Source: Candidatus Chlorobium antarcticum
GTDB lineage: Bacteria > Bacteroidota > Chlorobiia > Chlorobiales > Chlorobiaceae
Assembly: GCA_030765725.1 (NCBI GenBank)
Contig: JAVCDF010000006.1
Location: forward strand, 113,476-177,475
Length of the DNA stretch: 64,000 bases
Direction of reading: 5' to 3'
The position numbers and the translations under genes are program-made. The stretch's first letter is position 1, and the number at the start of each line of letters is the position of its first letter. The notes below the pieces were generated by a model. It did not search any database. It was not told the DNA's origin and saw nothing but the letters and a program-made list of their open reading frames with translations. Below are positions 39,000 to 49,676 of this stretch, piece by piece.

Positions 39000-40334
39000 T
39001 CACTTTATATCTTCTTCACTGACCAGCAACCCGGCAAACCGCTTCAGTTTCAGTTCAAGCATTTTGGCATCGTATCGATCTGAAGCGATGCTTTTTCGAG
39101 TATTAATCAAATTGAGCTGAGCCTCCCGGAATGTTGTGGCAGTCAACTGCCCGAGAACGAACAACTCTTTTGACCGCCTGAAATTCAGTTCCGCCGTCTC
39201 AAGATTTTTTTTCTGAAACTCCAGAATATCAAGGGTATTCAGATACTCCTGCCAGGTATCAGCCACCTGCTTTTCCAACTCATTACACGCCTTATCTTCA
39301 AGCAGTTTCCGGTTCTGCAGTTCAATACGGGCATTCTGGCTCCTGATACTCGACTGAAAGCCATTAAACAGGTTAAAGTTCAGCGTCAAAGCCGCAGAAA
39401 AGCTTCCCGAGAGATCATCTGTTCCGGGCTGAAAGCCCGCAAGGGTATTACTGAAACCGTAACCGGCCTGCACTCCGATTTCGGGGAAAAAGTCAGATCT
39501 GGTTATTCCAAGCTCATGCCGGGCCTGTGTTACCGACTCACGAGCCGTAAGATACGCAGAAAAAGAGTGTTTCGCGCTCTGGAGAATATCCTCTCTGTTC
39601 AGACTCCTGTCAAAAGAAACATCGCGCAGGATAGAGTATGAAGCATTGACAGGACGGTTCAGCAACAGGTTCAATCTGCGGCTTGAGTTATCCTTAGCCA
39701 GCAGCGCCTGCTTCCAGGCAACACTGTCTGCATTGGCGTCCACCGACGCTGAAAGAACCTCAAGGGAATTTGCCTGACCATATTCACTCCGGAGACGGGC
39801 ACGCTTCAGCCTGTCTCCCGATATTGCAAGGGCTTCTTCAGCAACAGCAACCTGCTCAGAGGCGTCGGCAAGCCCATAATATGCCTCACTGACAAGAAGA
39901 ATCACCTCTTCAATGGCATTGCGCGCCTGAAATCTGCCGATTCTCCCGGCGCTTTTGAGCTTTCTGAATGTATACACATTGCCGAATCCGTCAAACAGTG
40001 TATAGTTTGCCTGCAGGCCAACGCTTGTTGAGGTGAATTCACCAAGTCCCGACACCCCCGGCTCTTCATTGTCCTGATAGTTCGCCGATCCCGTCAAGTC
40101 GATCCTTGGCAACAGGCCTGCGTTACCAATATTGACACTGTTGCTGCTGATTTTGGCATTTCCTTTCGCAACCTGGACATCCTGGTTGCGCGAGAGCGCC
40201 TCAGAAACCGCACCCTCAAGACTCAACAGTTCCTCAGCAGAAAGCGGAGAAACCAGAAAAGCCCCGCCAAACAGCACTATCCCGGCAAACATTATGCTTT
40301 TCAAGATAAAACGACTGGCTATTGTTCGTATCAT
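39000..40334 (-). CDS. TolC-family outer-membrane efflux protein
   Basis: Outer-membrane channel of a tripartite efflux system. It has a signal-like N-terminus (residues 1-32) followed by two coiled-coil OEP repeats (LSLEGAVSEALSRNQDV, and QARHELGITRSDFFPEIGVQ). 444 residues. It is the last gene of the marR-MFP-RND-tolC unit, so it should serve the same pump. Confidence 0.85.
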   Translation of the reverse strand: MIRTIASRFILKSIMFAGIVLFGGAFLVSPLSAEELLSLEGAVSEALSRNQDVQVAKGNAKISSNSVNIGNAGLLPRIDLTGSANYQDNEEPGVSGLGEFTSTSVGLQANYTLFDGFGNVYTFRKLKSAGRIGRFQARNAIEEVILLVSEAYYGLADASEQVAVAEEALAISGDRLKRARLRSEYGQANSLEVLSASVDANADSVAWKQALLAKDNSSRRLNLLLNRPVNASYSILRDVSFDRSLNREDILQSAKHSFSAYLTARESVTQARHELGITRSDFFPEIGVQAGYGFSNTLAGFQPGTDDLSGSFSAALTLNFNLFNGFQSSIRSQNARIELQNRKLLEDKACNELEKQVADTWQEYLNTLDILEFQKKNLETAELNFRRSKELFVLGQLTATTFREAQLNLINTRKSIASDRYDAKMLELKLKRFAGLLVSEEDIK

Positions 40335-40404
40335 ATGACCATTACATTTTTCAACTCTCAGAACTTTCTTTCTCTTTCACTCTCTGCAGCCATCGTCCCC
40401 GGCC

Positions 40405-43400
40405 TCACTCCGCCCTTTGCCACACTTTCTCCTGATTCTCCAGCGTCTCTCCAGTAAACAGCTCCTGCCGCACGGCAGGCTCAACCGATTCAGGCGTCGG
40501 TTTTTCCCCTGTCAGAAGCCCTATCCAGAAAACCTTGGTACGGTTTGCGAGCACCAGGAGAGCCGGAAGCATCACCAGGGTCAAAATAGTGCCGAACAAA
40601 AGACCATAGGCCACGGATATAGCCATCGGACTGAGAAACTGTGCCTGACGGCTTGGTTCAAAAATCAAGGGACCAAGACCGGCAATAGTGGTCAGGGAGG
40701 TCAGAACAATAGGGCGAAAACGAGTAAGACCGACATCGTAGAGAGCATCATCAAAGAGCATACCCTCTTTTATCCTGCTATTGAAAGCATTGACAAAGAC
40801 CAGCGCATCGTTAATGACAATTCCGATGAGCGCAATAACGCCGAACATCGAAAGAATGCTCATGAGATAGCCCTGAAGAAAATGCCCCCACACAACCCCG
40901 ATAAAGCTGAAAGGAATCATGACAAAGACAATCCCGGCCTGAAGAAAGGAGCGGAATGAAAACACAACAACAAGAAACATCAGGCCAAGAACAACAGGGA
41001 AAACCCTTTTCATCGAGCTGGTTGTCTTGTCGCTCTCCCGGCTCTGCCCCTCAAAGTCATAACTCACATCGGGAAATTTATTGAGAAGCCCCGGCATTAT
41101 CTGCACTGATATATACTCGAGCAGCTCAGGAACCGACTCCTTGGTACTGACGATATCCGCCTCGATTTTCACCACCCGCTGCGCATTGATATGATTGACT
41201 GAAGAGACTCCCCGCTGAATCTGTACATCGGCAATAGAGCCCAGCGGATAGGACCGTCCATCGGGGAAACGGATATCCATTCGTTCCATCCTGGCAACCG
41301 ATGAACGGTCATTTTCAGTAAAACGCATCCAGACCTTTACCTCGTCTATCCCTCTCTGAATCCGCTGGGATTCAGAGCCAAAAAATCCACTGCGAACCTG
41401 GCTCATAACATCAGCCTCCCGAAGCCCGAGCGACCGTGCATTCGCATTGAGCGTCACGCGAACCTCTCTCAGGCCTGGTGGATCATCATCAATAACATCC
41501 TTCAGTTCAGGCATCTTTTTCAACTCTTCTTCAAGGTATTCCTTGGCCTCTCTCAGCTGCGTCAGGTTGTCGCTTTTCAGGGCGACAGAGACAGGCATCC
41601 CCCAAAACCCGGTCGTTCCGACCTGCAGTTTTTCCGCTTCAGGAATAACACCGATTCTGCTGCTTATTGCATTGGAGACATCTCTGCTTGACCATTCCCG
41701 GAATTGACTTTCGGTCAAACTCACCCTGAGCGCGCCCTTATGTGCGTCAGGGCCAACACTGCGGCCAATTGCCGTTACCAGCTCCCGTCCGTATTCTTGC
41801 CTGTACTCTTCGTCCACCTCCCCGATACACCGCTCCATTGTTGCCAGCAGGCTGTCTGTAATGGCATATCGTGTTCCTGCGGGCATTTCAAATGTCACCT
41901 GAACATTATCATACTCGAGGTTGGGGAAAAAGGTCAATTTCACAATCCCTCCCTGCAGCGCCCCAACAGTAACAAACATTAAAGCAACTGGCACCATGGC
42001 AGTAATGAGCGGATTGGCAATGCTGAACCTCAGCAGAGGTGCATAGATTCTCTCACGCTGAAAACGGACAAAAGCATTTGATTTTCGCAGGAGCCATGTA
42101 GTTTTTTCAGGATCTCCCCTTAGTGCCCTGGAATGGGCAATATGTCCGGGCAGGATGAAAATACCCTCCACCAGAGAGATAAGCAGCGTGGCAATCACAA
42201 CAAACCCGATTTCCCTGAAACGCTCTCCGAACCCCCCCCTCAAGCGACAGGAAAAGCGTAAAGAACACAATGGTAGTCAATACTGCCGCCATGACAGAAG
42301 GGAGCACATCCATGGTGCCCTTGACCGCTGCATCAAAAGGCTTCAAGCCCTTTTCGTATTGCTGATAAATACTCTCGGCAATGACGATGCCATCATCAAC
42401 CAGGATACCGACAACAAGGATCATTGCCAGCAGGGAAACAACATTTATGGTCAGGCCATAGAATGTGCCAAGCATGAACATTCCCGCAAAAGAAAGCGGG
42501 ATAGAAAGAGCCACCCAGAAAGCCATTCTCGGGTTGAGCGAAAAAGAGAGAAACAGCAGGACAAGAACGCTGCCGATAAGACCATTGGAAGTGAGAATGT
42601 TGGCTCGTTCCCGAACGATTCCCGAACCATCCCGGAGAAGGCTGATGGATATATCATCATGCCGGCCATCAAACTCCTCCATGAATGCGGCAGCCTTTCG
42701 GGCGATGGTAAACATGTCCTCGTCGCTGGTCTTGTCGATATCGATGGTTACCGATGGCTTTCCATCATAGTAAGTACGATTCGGATCTTCCGACCAGCGG
42801 TCTTTTACCCGAGCAACATCTTTCAGACGCACCAGTCCGCCTGATGCCGTTGTGCGCACAACAATATCCTCTAAATCCGCCGCATAATATCCCTGGCTGT
42901 CCGAACGGATCAGGAGTTCCTCCTCCACACCTTTGACAGTACCTCCGGTTATCCTCAGGTTCGCCTTGCTGACAGCTGCCGAAATTTCATCAATAGTCAG
43001 GCCGTAGGATTTGAGTGCGTCCTCCCTGATGCTTACCTCGATCTCCTCTTCAGGAAACCCGCTCAGTGTGATTTTTGAAATCCCTTCCTTGTTGCGCAGA
43101 TCGCGCTCGATCCTTCGGGCATAGGTTTTCAGAACCTGAAGGTCCACATCTCCATAGATAGAGTAGGCAACAACAAAATCAGTCACCTCCATCTTGTAGA
43201 TCCTGATCTTTTCCAAACCAACAGGAAAAGAACTTATCTGATCGACCGCATTGCTTACCTCCTGCAGTAGCACATTGGCATCGTATTTCTCCAGCAGTTC
43301 GACCGTTATTGTTGCCGAATTTTCTTTCGATACGGAAGTCACCCTTTCTATACCGGTCACACCCTTCAGCCCGTCTTCTATTTTCAGCGTGATTCCTTCC

Positions 43401-43582
43401 TCAATCTCTTCAGGTGATGCTCCGGGAAAAGAAGCAACGACAAAGATGGTGTGCGATTGGACTTCTGGGAAAAAGGTCGTTTTCATTGCCTTGAAAGCAA
43501 GAAATCCGAAAAGAAAGATCGCGAGAAATATGGCGTTACCCAGCACAGGATAACGGATAAACATTTTGATAATACCTTTCAC
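40405..43582 (-). pseudogene. RND efflux permease (AcrB/MexB type) split by a one-base frameshift
   Basis: Inner-membrane pump of the tripartite system. The N-terminal piece (43582 to 42107) runs from FIRYPVLGNAIFLAI to FFTLFLSLEGG, then reads out of frame to a stop. The C-terminal piece (from 42270 to 40405, in another frame) picks up at GGFGERFREIGFVV. They join at a run of eight G (42232-42239); seven would keep a single frame of about 1058 residues, the family norm. No other lesion is evident. GTG at 43582 or ATG at 43564 could start it. Decay, slippage-controlled expression, or sequencing error all fit. Confidence 0.85.
42232..42239 (-). repeat. G8 homopolymer at the RND frameshift
   Basis: Eight C on the plus strand, i.e. 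eight G in the mRNA, at the point where the two halves of the pump change frame. The length is suited to polymerase slippage, and a change of one base would restore the frame. Confidence 0.85.
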
Positions 43583-43646
43583 AGTCCTGAATCAATGTTT
43601 GAAATTTTGCGCCCCGCCCCACTCATACTCAATCAACCTTGCTCTG

Positions 43647-44765
43647 TTATTGAGCCGATAGTGATGATTCTGATATCGACATACCATCATACACTCCTTC
43701 CACCGGCTCGGAAAGAAGTGACGAACCCTCAGGGATACCTCGAACAATAGCAGTATTCCCGTCAAGTGAAACCACCTCGACCGGCAGCAAGGTAAAAACC
43801 GAGTCACGCAGCACAAAGAGACGGCTCTCCCTGTCAAGCAACTCACGGGCGATAAGAACAGCATCATCAACCTGAACGCTCAGTGATGCTGAAACATACA
43901 TGCCGTCTTTCAGACGCGAATCATTGAGAAGAACATAGACACCGACAGTCTGGGTATTCGGATCAATCGCTTCGTTGACTCTTGCAACCCTCGCCTCGAC
44001 AGCGTTATCGAAATCATCGGATGATACCAGCACACGATCACCCTTGTGAATCAAACCCGCATCCCGAACTGCCGCAGAGAGTTCCAGTTCAAATTCAGTC
44101 GTTGCCGCGAACTCCCCTATTTTCTGACCATTACGGACAAGGATGCCGGGATTTGCCTCTGAAACCGTAACCACTCCATCGAAAGGGGCGCGTATGGTAT
44201 ACTTGCCGAGCATCTCTTCCATGCTGCGAACCGCAAAATATTTGCCATAGATATTTCTTGCCGCAACATAATTTCTCAACCTGTCGTTTGCCGCTGGAGG
44301 CAACGGGAGCAGGGAATGCTCTATGCTGAAATTATCGACATACAGTTTCCATGGGCCGGCATGCTCAGGAAAATCAATCAAAAGATCCGGCATGAGCAGC
44401 GTCATCTGATTCAGCAATGCACTTTTTTCCGAAAGAACCGTGTTACGGTAGACGCTGTCTTCTATACTCAAGAGCACCTCCCCCTTGCTGAACCTGCGCC
44501 CCTCTCTGAAAGGTTTCGTGCCATCGAAAAAAAGGCCTGATACTTCAGCAAAAATCTCGATCTTCTTCACCGCTTCCACTTTACCATTCATGACAATAGT
44601 CCTGCTTACGACAGAGTTGGCAACTCTGGTTACGGGAACCTGATCATTCCTTTTTGGCACAGCTCTTTCCTGCTGCTGCGAGTTTCCTGAGCCCAGCAAC
44701 CGTCCTATCAGAATACCGGCGATAACAATAACTGCAGCAATGACATATGGTTTTACTTTTGACAT
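43647..44765 (-). CDS. RND periplasmic adaptor (HlyD/AcrA family)
   Basis: Membrane-fusion protein linking the RND pump to TolC. An N-terminal anchor helix (about 7-23) is followed by IFAEVSGLF and YTIRAPFDGVVTVSEANPG, the two halves of the lipoyl-like domain, with a helical hairpin between and the beta barrel after. 372 residues. Its ATG overlaps the marR stop by 13 bases, and it ends about 64 bases before the RND gene. Confidence 0.85.
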   Translation of the reverse strand: MSKVKPYVIAAVIVIAGILIGRLLGSGNSQQQERAVPKRNDQVPVTRVANSVVSRTIVMNGKVEAVKKIEIFAEVSGLFFDGTKPFREGRRFSKGEVLLSIEDSVYRNTVLSEKSALLNQMTLLMPDLLIDFPEHAGPWKLYVDNFSIEHSLLPLPPAANDRLRNYVAARNIYGKYFAVRSMEEMLGKYTIRAPFDGVVTVSEANPGILVRNGQKIGEFAATTEFELELSAAVRDAGLIHKGDRVLVSSDDFDNAVEARVARVNEAIDPNTQTVGVYVLLNDSRLKDGMYVSASLSVQVDDAVLIARELLDRESRLFVLRDSVFTLLPVEVVSLDGNTAIVRGIPEGSSLLSEPVEGVYDGMSISESSLSAQ

Positions 44766-45271
44766 AATGGTTTATTTTCGTTCCTGATCCCTGCTGGCTT
44801 CTTCTGGTCTGCCGGAATTATGACATTGTGATATTCAATTGCGTTCTCCCTCAGCTTCTCAAGAAACATAAAAACATTTTCTATCTGATCAGCCTCGATT
44901 CCTTCAAGCAGACTCGCATCGAGCTGCTCAACCACAGGAAACACCTTTTCAACCAAAGCGGTACCGCTATCTGTAATGAACGCGATATTGGCGCGCCTGT
45001 CATGCTCGACTTTTTTTCTGACGGCGAGCCCCTTCTTTTCAAGACTATCGAGAATCCGGGTTATGCTGGCATCATCCTTCAGCAGGTATCCCATTTCGTT
45101 CTGGTTGAAGCCCTGACCGAAACTCAGACGCGCAAGCACGACAAACTGCTCGGGTGAAATACTCTCGGCGCTTCTTGTGATTCTGGAAGCGAACGCTTTT
45201 CGCAGAACCCCTGCAGTAACCCCCACCTGATGTCCGATAAATCCTGTCACCGAATACTCTTTTCCAGACAT
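44753..45271 (-). CDS. MarR-family transcriptional regulator
   Basis: Winged-helix dimer regulator of about 172 residues. The DNA-binding part shows NQNEMGYLLKDDASITRILDSLEKKG and the wing KKVEHDRRANIAFITDSG (shortened here). It heads the efflux operon and probably controls it. I chose ATG at 45271; the frame also allows ATG at 45307, but a palindrome lying between them suits an operator. Ligand unknown. Confidence 0.78.
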   Translation of the reverse strand: MSGKEYSVTGFIGHQVGVTAGVLRKAFASRITRSAESISPEQFVVLARLSFGQGFNQNEMGYLLKDDASITRILDSLEKKGLAVRKKVEHDRRANIAFITDSGTALVEKVFPVVEQLDASLLEGIEADQIENVFMFLEKLRENAIEYHNVIIPADQKKPAGIRNENKPLCQK

Positions 45272-45284
45272 AAGCGTTTGATTG

Positions 45285-45297
45285 ATATTGCAAATAT
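45285..45297. promoter_or_regulatory. Palindrome upstream of the MarR gene, candidate operator
   Basis: ATATT-GCA-AATAT, a perfect inverted repeat 14 bases ahead of the chosen marR start. MarR proteins often repress their own operon through such sites. A second small palindrome, TTGAGCTCAA, is at 45311-45320. Confidence 0.35.
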
Positions 45298-45482
45298 ATT
45301 TATACATCCCTTGAGCTCAAACAACAAACAGCAACAGCTGCAACGCAGGTAGAGACGATATACCCGACAAGCATTACGCCATAATCATCTCACAGAGGCG
45401 CCCAAGTGATGGCCGAGAAACCAAACATTGTGTATATTGCCTCATAATTATTGGCATATGACAACTATGACACCCAGCTATC

Positions 45483-46139
45483 ATGAAAACGCTCCGCGCA
45501 CTCATTCTACCCCTCTTCCTCTTCACAGCCTCATGCCAGAGTCCCTCCACCCCGATGACCGACAATGACGGCAACAGTTCCGGCACCCTTGCAGCCGCCG
45601 GAATGGTATGGAGTGCGGAAAACCTCAGAGCGACCCACTTCCGCAACGGTGACCCGATTCCCGAAGTCACCGACCCTGAAGAGTGGGCCTCACTGACTTC
45701 ACCCGCATGCTGCTCCAATGCAAACAGCGCGGAAAACCAAACGCGCTACGGGCGCCTCTACAACTGGTACGCCGTAAACGATCCCAGAGGGCTTGCGCCT
45801 GTTGGGTGGCATGTTGCTACCGATAGTGAATGGACAAGGCTGACAGAAAGCCTTGGGGGAGATGAATCGGCGGGAGGAGCGCTGAAAGCAACTGAACTGT
45901 GGACAGAACCGAATGAAGGGGCCACCGACGCCATCGGATTCCGTCTGCTACCTGCCGGCGGACGGCGCGACACCGATGGCGACTTTTTAGCCACAGGAGG
46001 ATACAGCCGGATGTGGACGGCTACCGAACTCTCCCCGAAGGCTGCCGAGGGGCGCTCATTCGTCTATTTTGACGGACGGGTACGAAAGGGAAAAGTCAGC
46101 AAAAAAACCGGGCTCGCGGTCCGCTGCGTCAAAGACTGA
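45483..46139 (+). CDS. FISUMP-domain lipoprotein
   Basis: A 218-residue exported lipoprotein. LFLFTASC is the lipobox (Cys18). The rest is a Fibrobacter-succinogenes-major-paralogous-type domain: GMVWSAENLRATHFRNGDPI, YGRLYNWYAVNDPRGLAPVGWHVATDSEW, ending LAVRCVKD. These domains occur in surface proteins of Bacteroidetes/Chlorobi/Fibrobacteres; function is unknown. It diverges from the marR gene. Confidence 0.8.
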   Translation: MKTLRALILPLFLFTASCQSPSTPMTDNDGNSSGTLAAAGMVWSAENLRATHFRNGDPIPEVTDPEEWASLTSPACCSNANSAENQTRYGRLYNWYAVNDPRGLAPVGWHVATDSEWTRLTESLGGDESAGGALKATELWTEPNEGATDAIGFRLLPAGGRRDTDGDFLATGGYSRMWTATELSPKAAEGRSFVYFDGRVRKGKVSKKTGLAVRCVKD

Positions 46140-46143
46140 CCCC

Positions 46144-46917
46144 TCAGAAACCTCCAGAAAACGGCTTGGCTTTATCCTTCCTGATTGCCGATGAGAGAAA
46201 CTCGCGGTTCAGCATGGCAATGTTGGCAACACTGATTCCCTTGGGGCACTCCGCCTCGCAGGCATAAGTGTTGCTGCATCCACCAAAGCCGAGGCCATCC
46301 ATGCACTCCACCATCGTCAGCACCCGTTCCCGAGCCTCAACCTTCCCCTGCGGGAGCAATGCCAGATGCGACACCTTCGCCCCGATAAAGAGCATTGCGG
46401 CGGCATTTGCACAGGCGGCCACGCAGGCGCCGCATCCTATGCAGGCGGCTGCGTCGAATGCAGCGTCACTGTCTGCCTTTCGCACGGCAATTGCATTGGC
46501 ATCGGGAACGCCTCCACTGTTAACCGAAACATACCCGCCCGCCTGATTGATGCGGTCAAGGGCGCTGCGGTCCACAATGAGGTCCCTCACAATCGGGAAC
46601 GCCTTTGCGCGCCAGGGCTCAATATTGATGGTGTCACCATCGGCGAAAGAGCGCATATGAAGCTGGCAGGTAGTCACCCCTTTCACAGGGCCGTGGGGCC
46701 GCCCATTGATATAGAGACTGCAGGTTCCGCAGATTCCCTCACGGCAGTCATGGTCGAAACAGACCGGCTCCGCTCCCTCGTCAACAAGCTGCTGGTTGAG
46801 GGTGTCGAGCATTTCAAAAAAGGAGCTGTCGGCGCAGACACCCCTCACGCTGTATGTGACCATTCCGCCTTTGGCTGCAGCATTTTTCTGCCGCCATATC
46901 CTGAGAGTGAAATTCAT
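46144..46917 (-). CDS. sdhB: Succinate dehydrogenase/fumarate reductase iron-sulfur subunit
   Basis: Electron-transfer subunit with three clusters. The [2Fe-2S] ligands lie in [17 protein letters not shown], the [4Fe-4S] motif is [11 protein letters not shown], and the [3Fe-4S]/second set is [14 protein letters not shown]. 257 residues. It follows sdhA by 32 bases. In a reductive-TCA organism the complex would run mainly as fumarate reductase. Confidence 0.94.
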   Translation of the reverse strand: MNFTLRIWRQKNAAAKGGMVTYSVRGVCADSSFFEMLDTLNQQLVDEGAEPVCFDHDCREGICGTCSLYINGRPHGPVKGVTTCQLHMRSFADGDTINIEPWRAKAFPIVRDLIVDRSALDRINQAGGYVSVNSGGVPDANAIAVRKADSDAAFDAAACIGCGACVAACANAAAMLFIGAKVSHLALLPQGKVEARERVLTMVECMDGLGFGGCSNTYACEAECPKGISVANIAMLNREFLSSAIRKDKAKPFSGGF

Positions 46918-46949
46918 GATAACCGTTCCAATATTATGGTATTCGCCTG

Positions 46950-48890
46950 TTATTTGTAGCTTCGCTGCGACAGTTTTATGTCAAGGAACTCAAGCGGCTC
47001 CCTGTGCATTTCGGGCTCTACCCCCCCCGCCATGGATTCCCATGCTGCAACGAAGGCGAACTCGTCATCTTTGCGCAAAGCCTCCCCTTCGGGGGTCTGA
47101 AACTCTTCCCTGAAATGGCCGCCGCACGACTCCCTCCGCTGAAGGGCATCACGAACCATAAGCTCTCCAAGCTCAATGAAGTCAGCAACCCTCCAGGCTT
47201 TTTCAAGCTCAGGATTGAACTCGTCCAAACCACCCGGCACCCTGACGCCTATCCGGTACTCCTCTTTCAGTTCAGCAAGCAGCTCCAGCGCTTTCTTGAG
47301 CCCCTCCTCGTTGCGCGACATTCCGCAGTACTCCCACATTATTTTGCCCAGCCGGCGATGGAAATTCTCCACACTCTGCGTTCCCTTCGTGTTGAGCAGT
47401 TTTTTCAGCCGATCGGTTGCCGCCTCAGCCGCAAGGGTAAACTCCGACGAGGATGAGTCAATTCGGGGGGTATGGATTTCATCGGCCAGGTAACGGCTGA
47501 TGGTTGAGGGCAGAATGAAATAGCCGTCAGCAAGCCCCTGCATAAGGGCTGAAGCCCCGAGCCGGTTCGCTCCGTGGTCTGAAAAATTGCACTCACCTAT
47601 GGCGTAGAGGCCTGGAATGGTGGTCATCAGCTCATAATCAACCCAGAGGCCTCCCATGGTATAGTGGACCGCAGGGTAGATCATCATCGGGGTCTCATAG
47701 GGATCCTCGGCAACAATCTGCCGGTACATATCGAAAAGGTTGCCATAAAGCGCCTCAATGGTATCGCGCCCTTTGCGTTTAATGGAGTCGGCAAAATCAA
47801 GATAGACTGCAACCCCCGTCCGGCCTACGCCGTAACCGGCATCGCACCGTTCTTTTGCCGCCCGGGACGCCACATCCCGAGGCACCAGATTGCCAAACGC
47901 CGGATAGCGGCGCTCAAGATAGTAGTCGCGCTCTGACTCCGCAATCTCCGACGGCTGCACCTCACCGCTCCTCAACCGCTCAACATCTTTTTTATGGAGC
48001 GGCACCCATATCCGTCCGTCATTGCGAAGGCTCTCGCTCATCAGCGTCAGCTTCGACTGGGCATCGCCATGAACTGGAATGCATGTAGGGTGAATCTGGG
48101 TAAACGACGGGTTTGCCATCATGGCCCCTTTTCGATAGGCGCTCCATACAGGCGTCACATTGGAGCCCATGGCGTTGGTGGAAAGATAGAACACATTGCC
48201 ATAGCCGCCGCTTGCAATTACCACGGCATGGGCCGCGTGCTTCTCAATTTCGCCGGTCACAAGGTTGCGGGCAATGATGCCCCGCGCCCTGCCCTCAACC
48301 AGCACCGTATCAAGCACATCACGGCGGTTGAAGAGCGTCACGGTACCGGCCGCAATCTGACGGTTCAATGCCCCGTATGCGCCAAGAAGAAGCTGCTGGC
48401 CGGTCTGACCGCGCGCATAAAAGGTTCTCGACACCTGCGCACCTCCGAAGGAGCGGTTTGCCAGGAGGCCACCATATTCCCGCGCAAAGGGAACCCCCTG
48501 AGCCACAGCAAGATCAATAATCTGGTTGCTGACTTCTGACAGACGGTAGACATTTCCCTCACGGGCGCGATAGTCCCCACCCTTGACGGTGTCGTGAAAA
48601 AGCCTGTGGACGCTGTCGCCGTCGTTCGGGTAGTTTTTCGCCGCGTTGATACCACCCTGAGCGGCAATGCTGTGTGCCCGGCGGGGGGTATCCTGATAAC
48701 AGAAAGCTTTGACATTGTAGCCAAGTTCACCCAGAGAAGCTGCGGCCGAGGCGCCAGCAAGACCGGTGCCGACAACAATGATGTCAAGCTTGCGCTTGTT
48801 GCCAGGACTTACCAGCCGGCATCCCGAATGGTAGGCAGTCCATTTATCAGCAAGAGGGCCTTCAGGAATGGCGGCGTTGAGTCGTGTCAT
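46950..48890 (-). CDS. sdhA: Succinate dehydrogenase/fumarate reductase flavoprotein subunit
   Basis: Catalytic subunit binding covalent [19 protein letters not shown] begins the FAD fold, [12 protein letters not shown] holds the flavin-linking His, and [12 protein letters not shown] and [14 protein letters not shown] are active-site motifs. The sequence is of the B-type found in Bacteroidetes and epsilon-proteobacteria-like complexes. 646 residues. Genes lie sdhC-sdhA-sdhB in transcription order. Confidence 0.95.
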   Translation of the reverse strand: MTRLNAAIPEGPLADKWTAYHSGCRLVSPGNKRKLDIIVVGTGLAGASAAASLGELGYNVKAFCYQDTPRRAHSIAAQGGINAAKNYPNDGDSVHRLFHDTVKGGDYRAREGNVYRLSEVSNQIIDLAVAQGVPFAREYGGLLANRSFGGAQVSRTFYARGQTGQQLLLGAYGALNRQIAAGTVTLFNRRDVLDTVLVEGRARGIIARNLVTGEIEKHAAHAVVIASGGYGNVFYLSTNAMGSNVTPVWSAYRKGAMMANPSFTQIHPTCIPVHGDAQSKLTLMSESLRNDGRIWVPLHKKDVERLRSGEVQPSEIAESERDYYLERRYPAFGNLVPRDVASRAAKERCDAGYGVGRTGVAVYLDFADSIKRKGRDTIEALYGNLFDMYRQIVAEDPYETPMMIYPAVHYTMGGLWVDYELMTTIPGLYAIGECNFSDHGANRLGASALMQGLADGYFILPSTISRYLADEIHTPRIDSSSSEFTLAAEAATDRLKKLLNTKGTQSVENFHRRLGKIMWEYCGMSRNEEGLKKALELLAELKEEYRIGVRVPGGLDEFNPELEKAWRVADFIELGELMVRDALQRRESCGGHFREEFQTPEGEALRKDDEFAFVAAWESMAGGVEPEMHREPLEFLDIKLSQRSYK

Positions 48891-48909
48891 GGAAGTAATG
48901 AGTATTTTC

Positions 48910-49575
48910 TCAGAGTCTCGTTAAAGGGGAAAAGGCTATCCACAGCGGTATAAGGCTGAAACCAACCGTGATAATGATTGCATAGGCAGAACCCGCCACC
49001 TTCAGCGCAGGGGTGTAGCGGCTGTGGTTCAGGCCGAGCGTCTGAAATGCAGACTGAATGGCGTGGTTGAGGTGGAAGCCGAGCACAAGAAAGCTGAGGG
49101 CATAAAAACCGGAGTACCACGGGTTTGAGAAGAGAAGCATTGCCCTGTGGTAGAAATCATGCTGCCCTATTCCCTCGGGGGGCGCAATGAAGCCGAGTTT
49201 GATCAGATAAAAATCTGCCATGTGCATGGCAAGAAACAGAAAGACGACAATGCCGGTATGAAACATGTATTTCGAGAAGAGCGAGGTCTCCGAACTGTTG
49301 CTCTCCTGGTAGCGCACAGGCCTTGCAGCACGGTTCTGCCCGGAAACCATCATACCGAAGGCAATGTGGAGAAGAAAGCCGCCGAAGAGAACCGGCTCGG
49401 CAATTTTTATGATGGGATTGGTAGCCATGAACTCCGCCGCCGCCGTAAATGCGACGCCGCCGTCACTGGAGAGAAGAAGGAGATTGATGCCGAGATGGAC
49501 AAGAAGAAACATCGCCAGAAAAAGACCGGCCAGCGCCATCAGCACTTTTCCGGCAATGGAGGAAGAGAGAAGCAT
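48910..49575 (-). CDS. sdhC: Succinate dehydrogenase/fumarate reductase cytochrome b558 subunit
   Basis: Single membrane anchor of the B-type complex, about five helices, expected to bind two hemes b and exchange electrons with menaquinone. Histidines placed within helices include [28 protein letters not shown] and [16 protein letters not shown], which fit the diheme pattern. 221 residues. It starts the operon with sdhA and sdhB. Confidence 0.9.
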   Translation of the reverse strand: MLLSSSIAGKVLMALAGLFLAMFLLVHLGINLLLLSSDGGVAFTAAAEFMATNPIIKIAEPVLFGGFLLHIAFGMMVSGQNRAARPVRYQESNSSETSLFSKYMFHTGIVVFLFLAMHMADFYLIKLGFIAPPEGIGQHDFYHRAMLLFSNPWYSGFYALSFLVLGFHLNHAIQSAFQTLGLNHSRYTPALKVAGSAYAIIITVGFSLIPLWIAFSPLTRL

Positions 49576-49676
49576 TGGTGAATTTGTGAGTGATTGTGAT
49601 TTGACAGCCGTTCGGGCGTCAAGGTACTCTCTCGCCGATGAACTTCCAAGGACTTCTTCCCGCCACCCCTCATGCC

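Noticed and set aside
45374..45718. 114-codon minus-strand frame opposite the FISUMP lipoprotein start
   Set aside because: The plus-strand gene has a lipobox and a known domain; the minus frame has neither.
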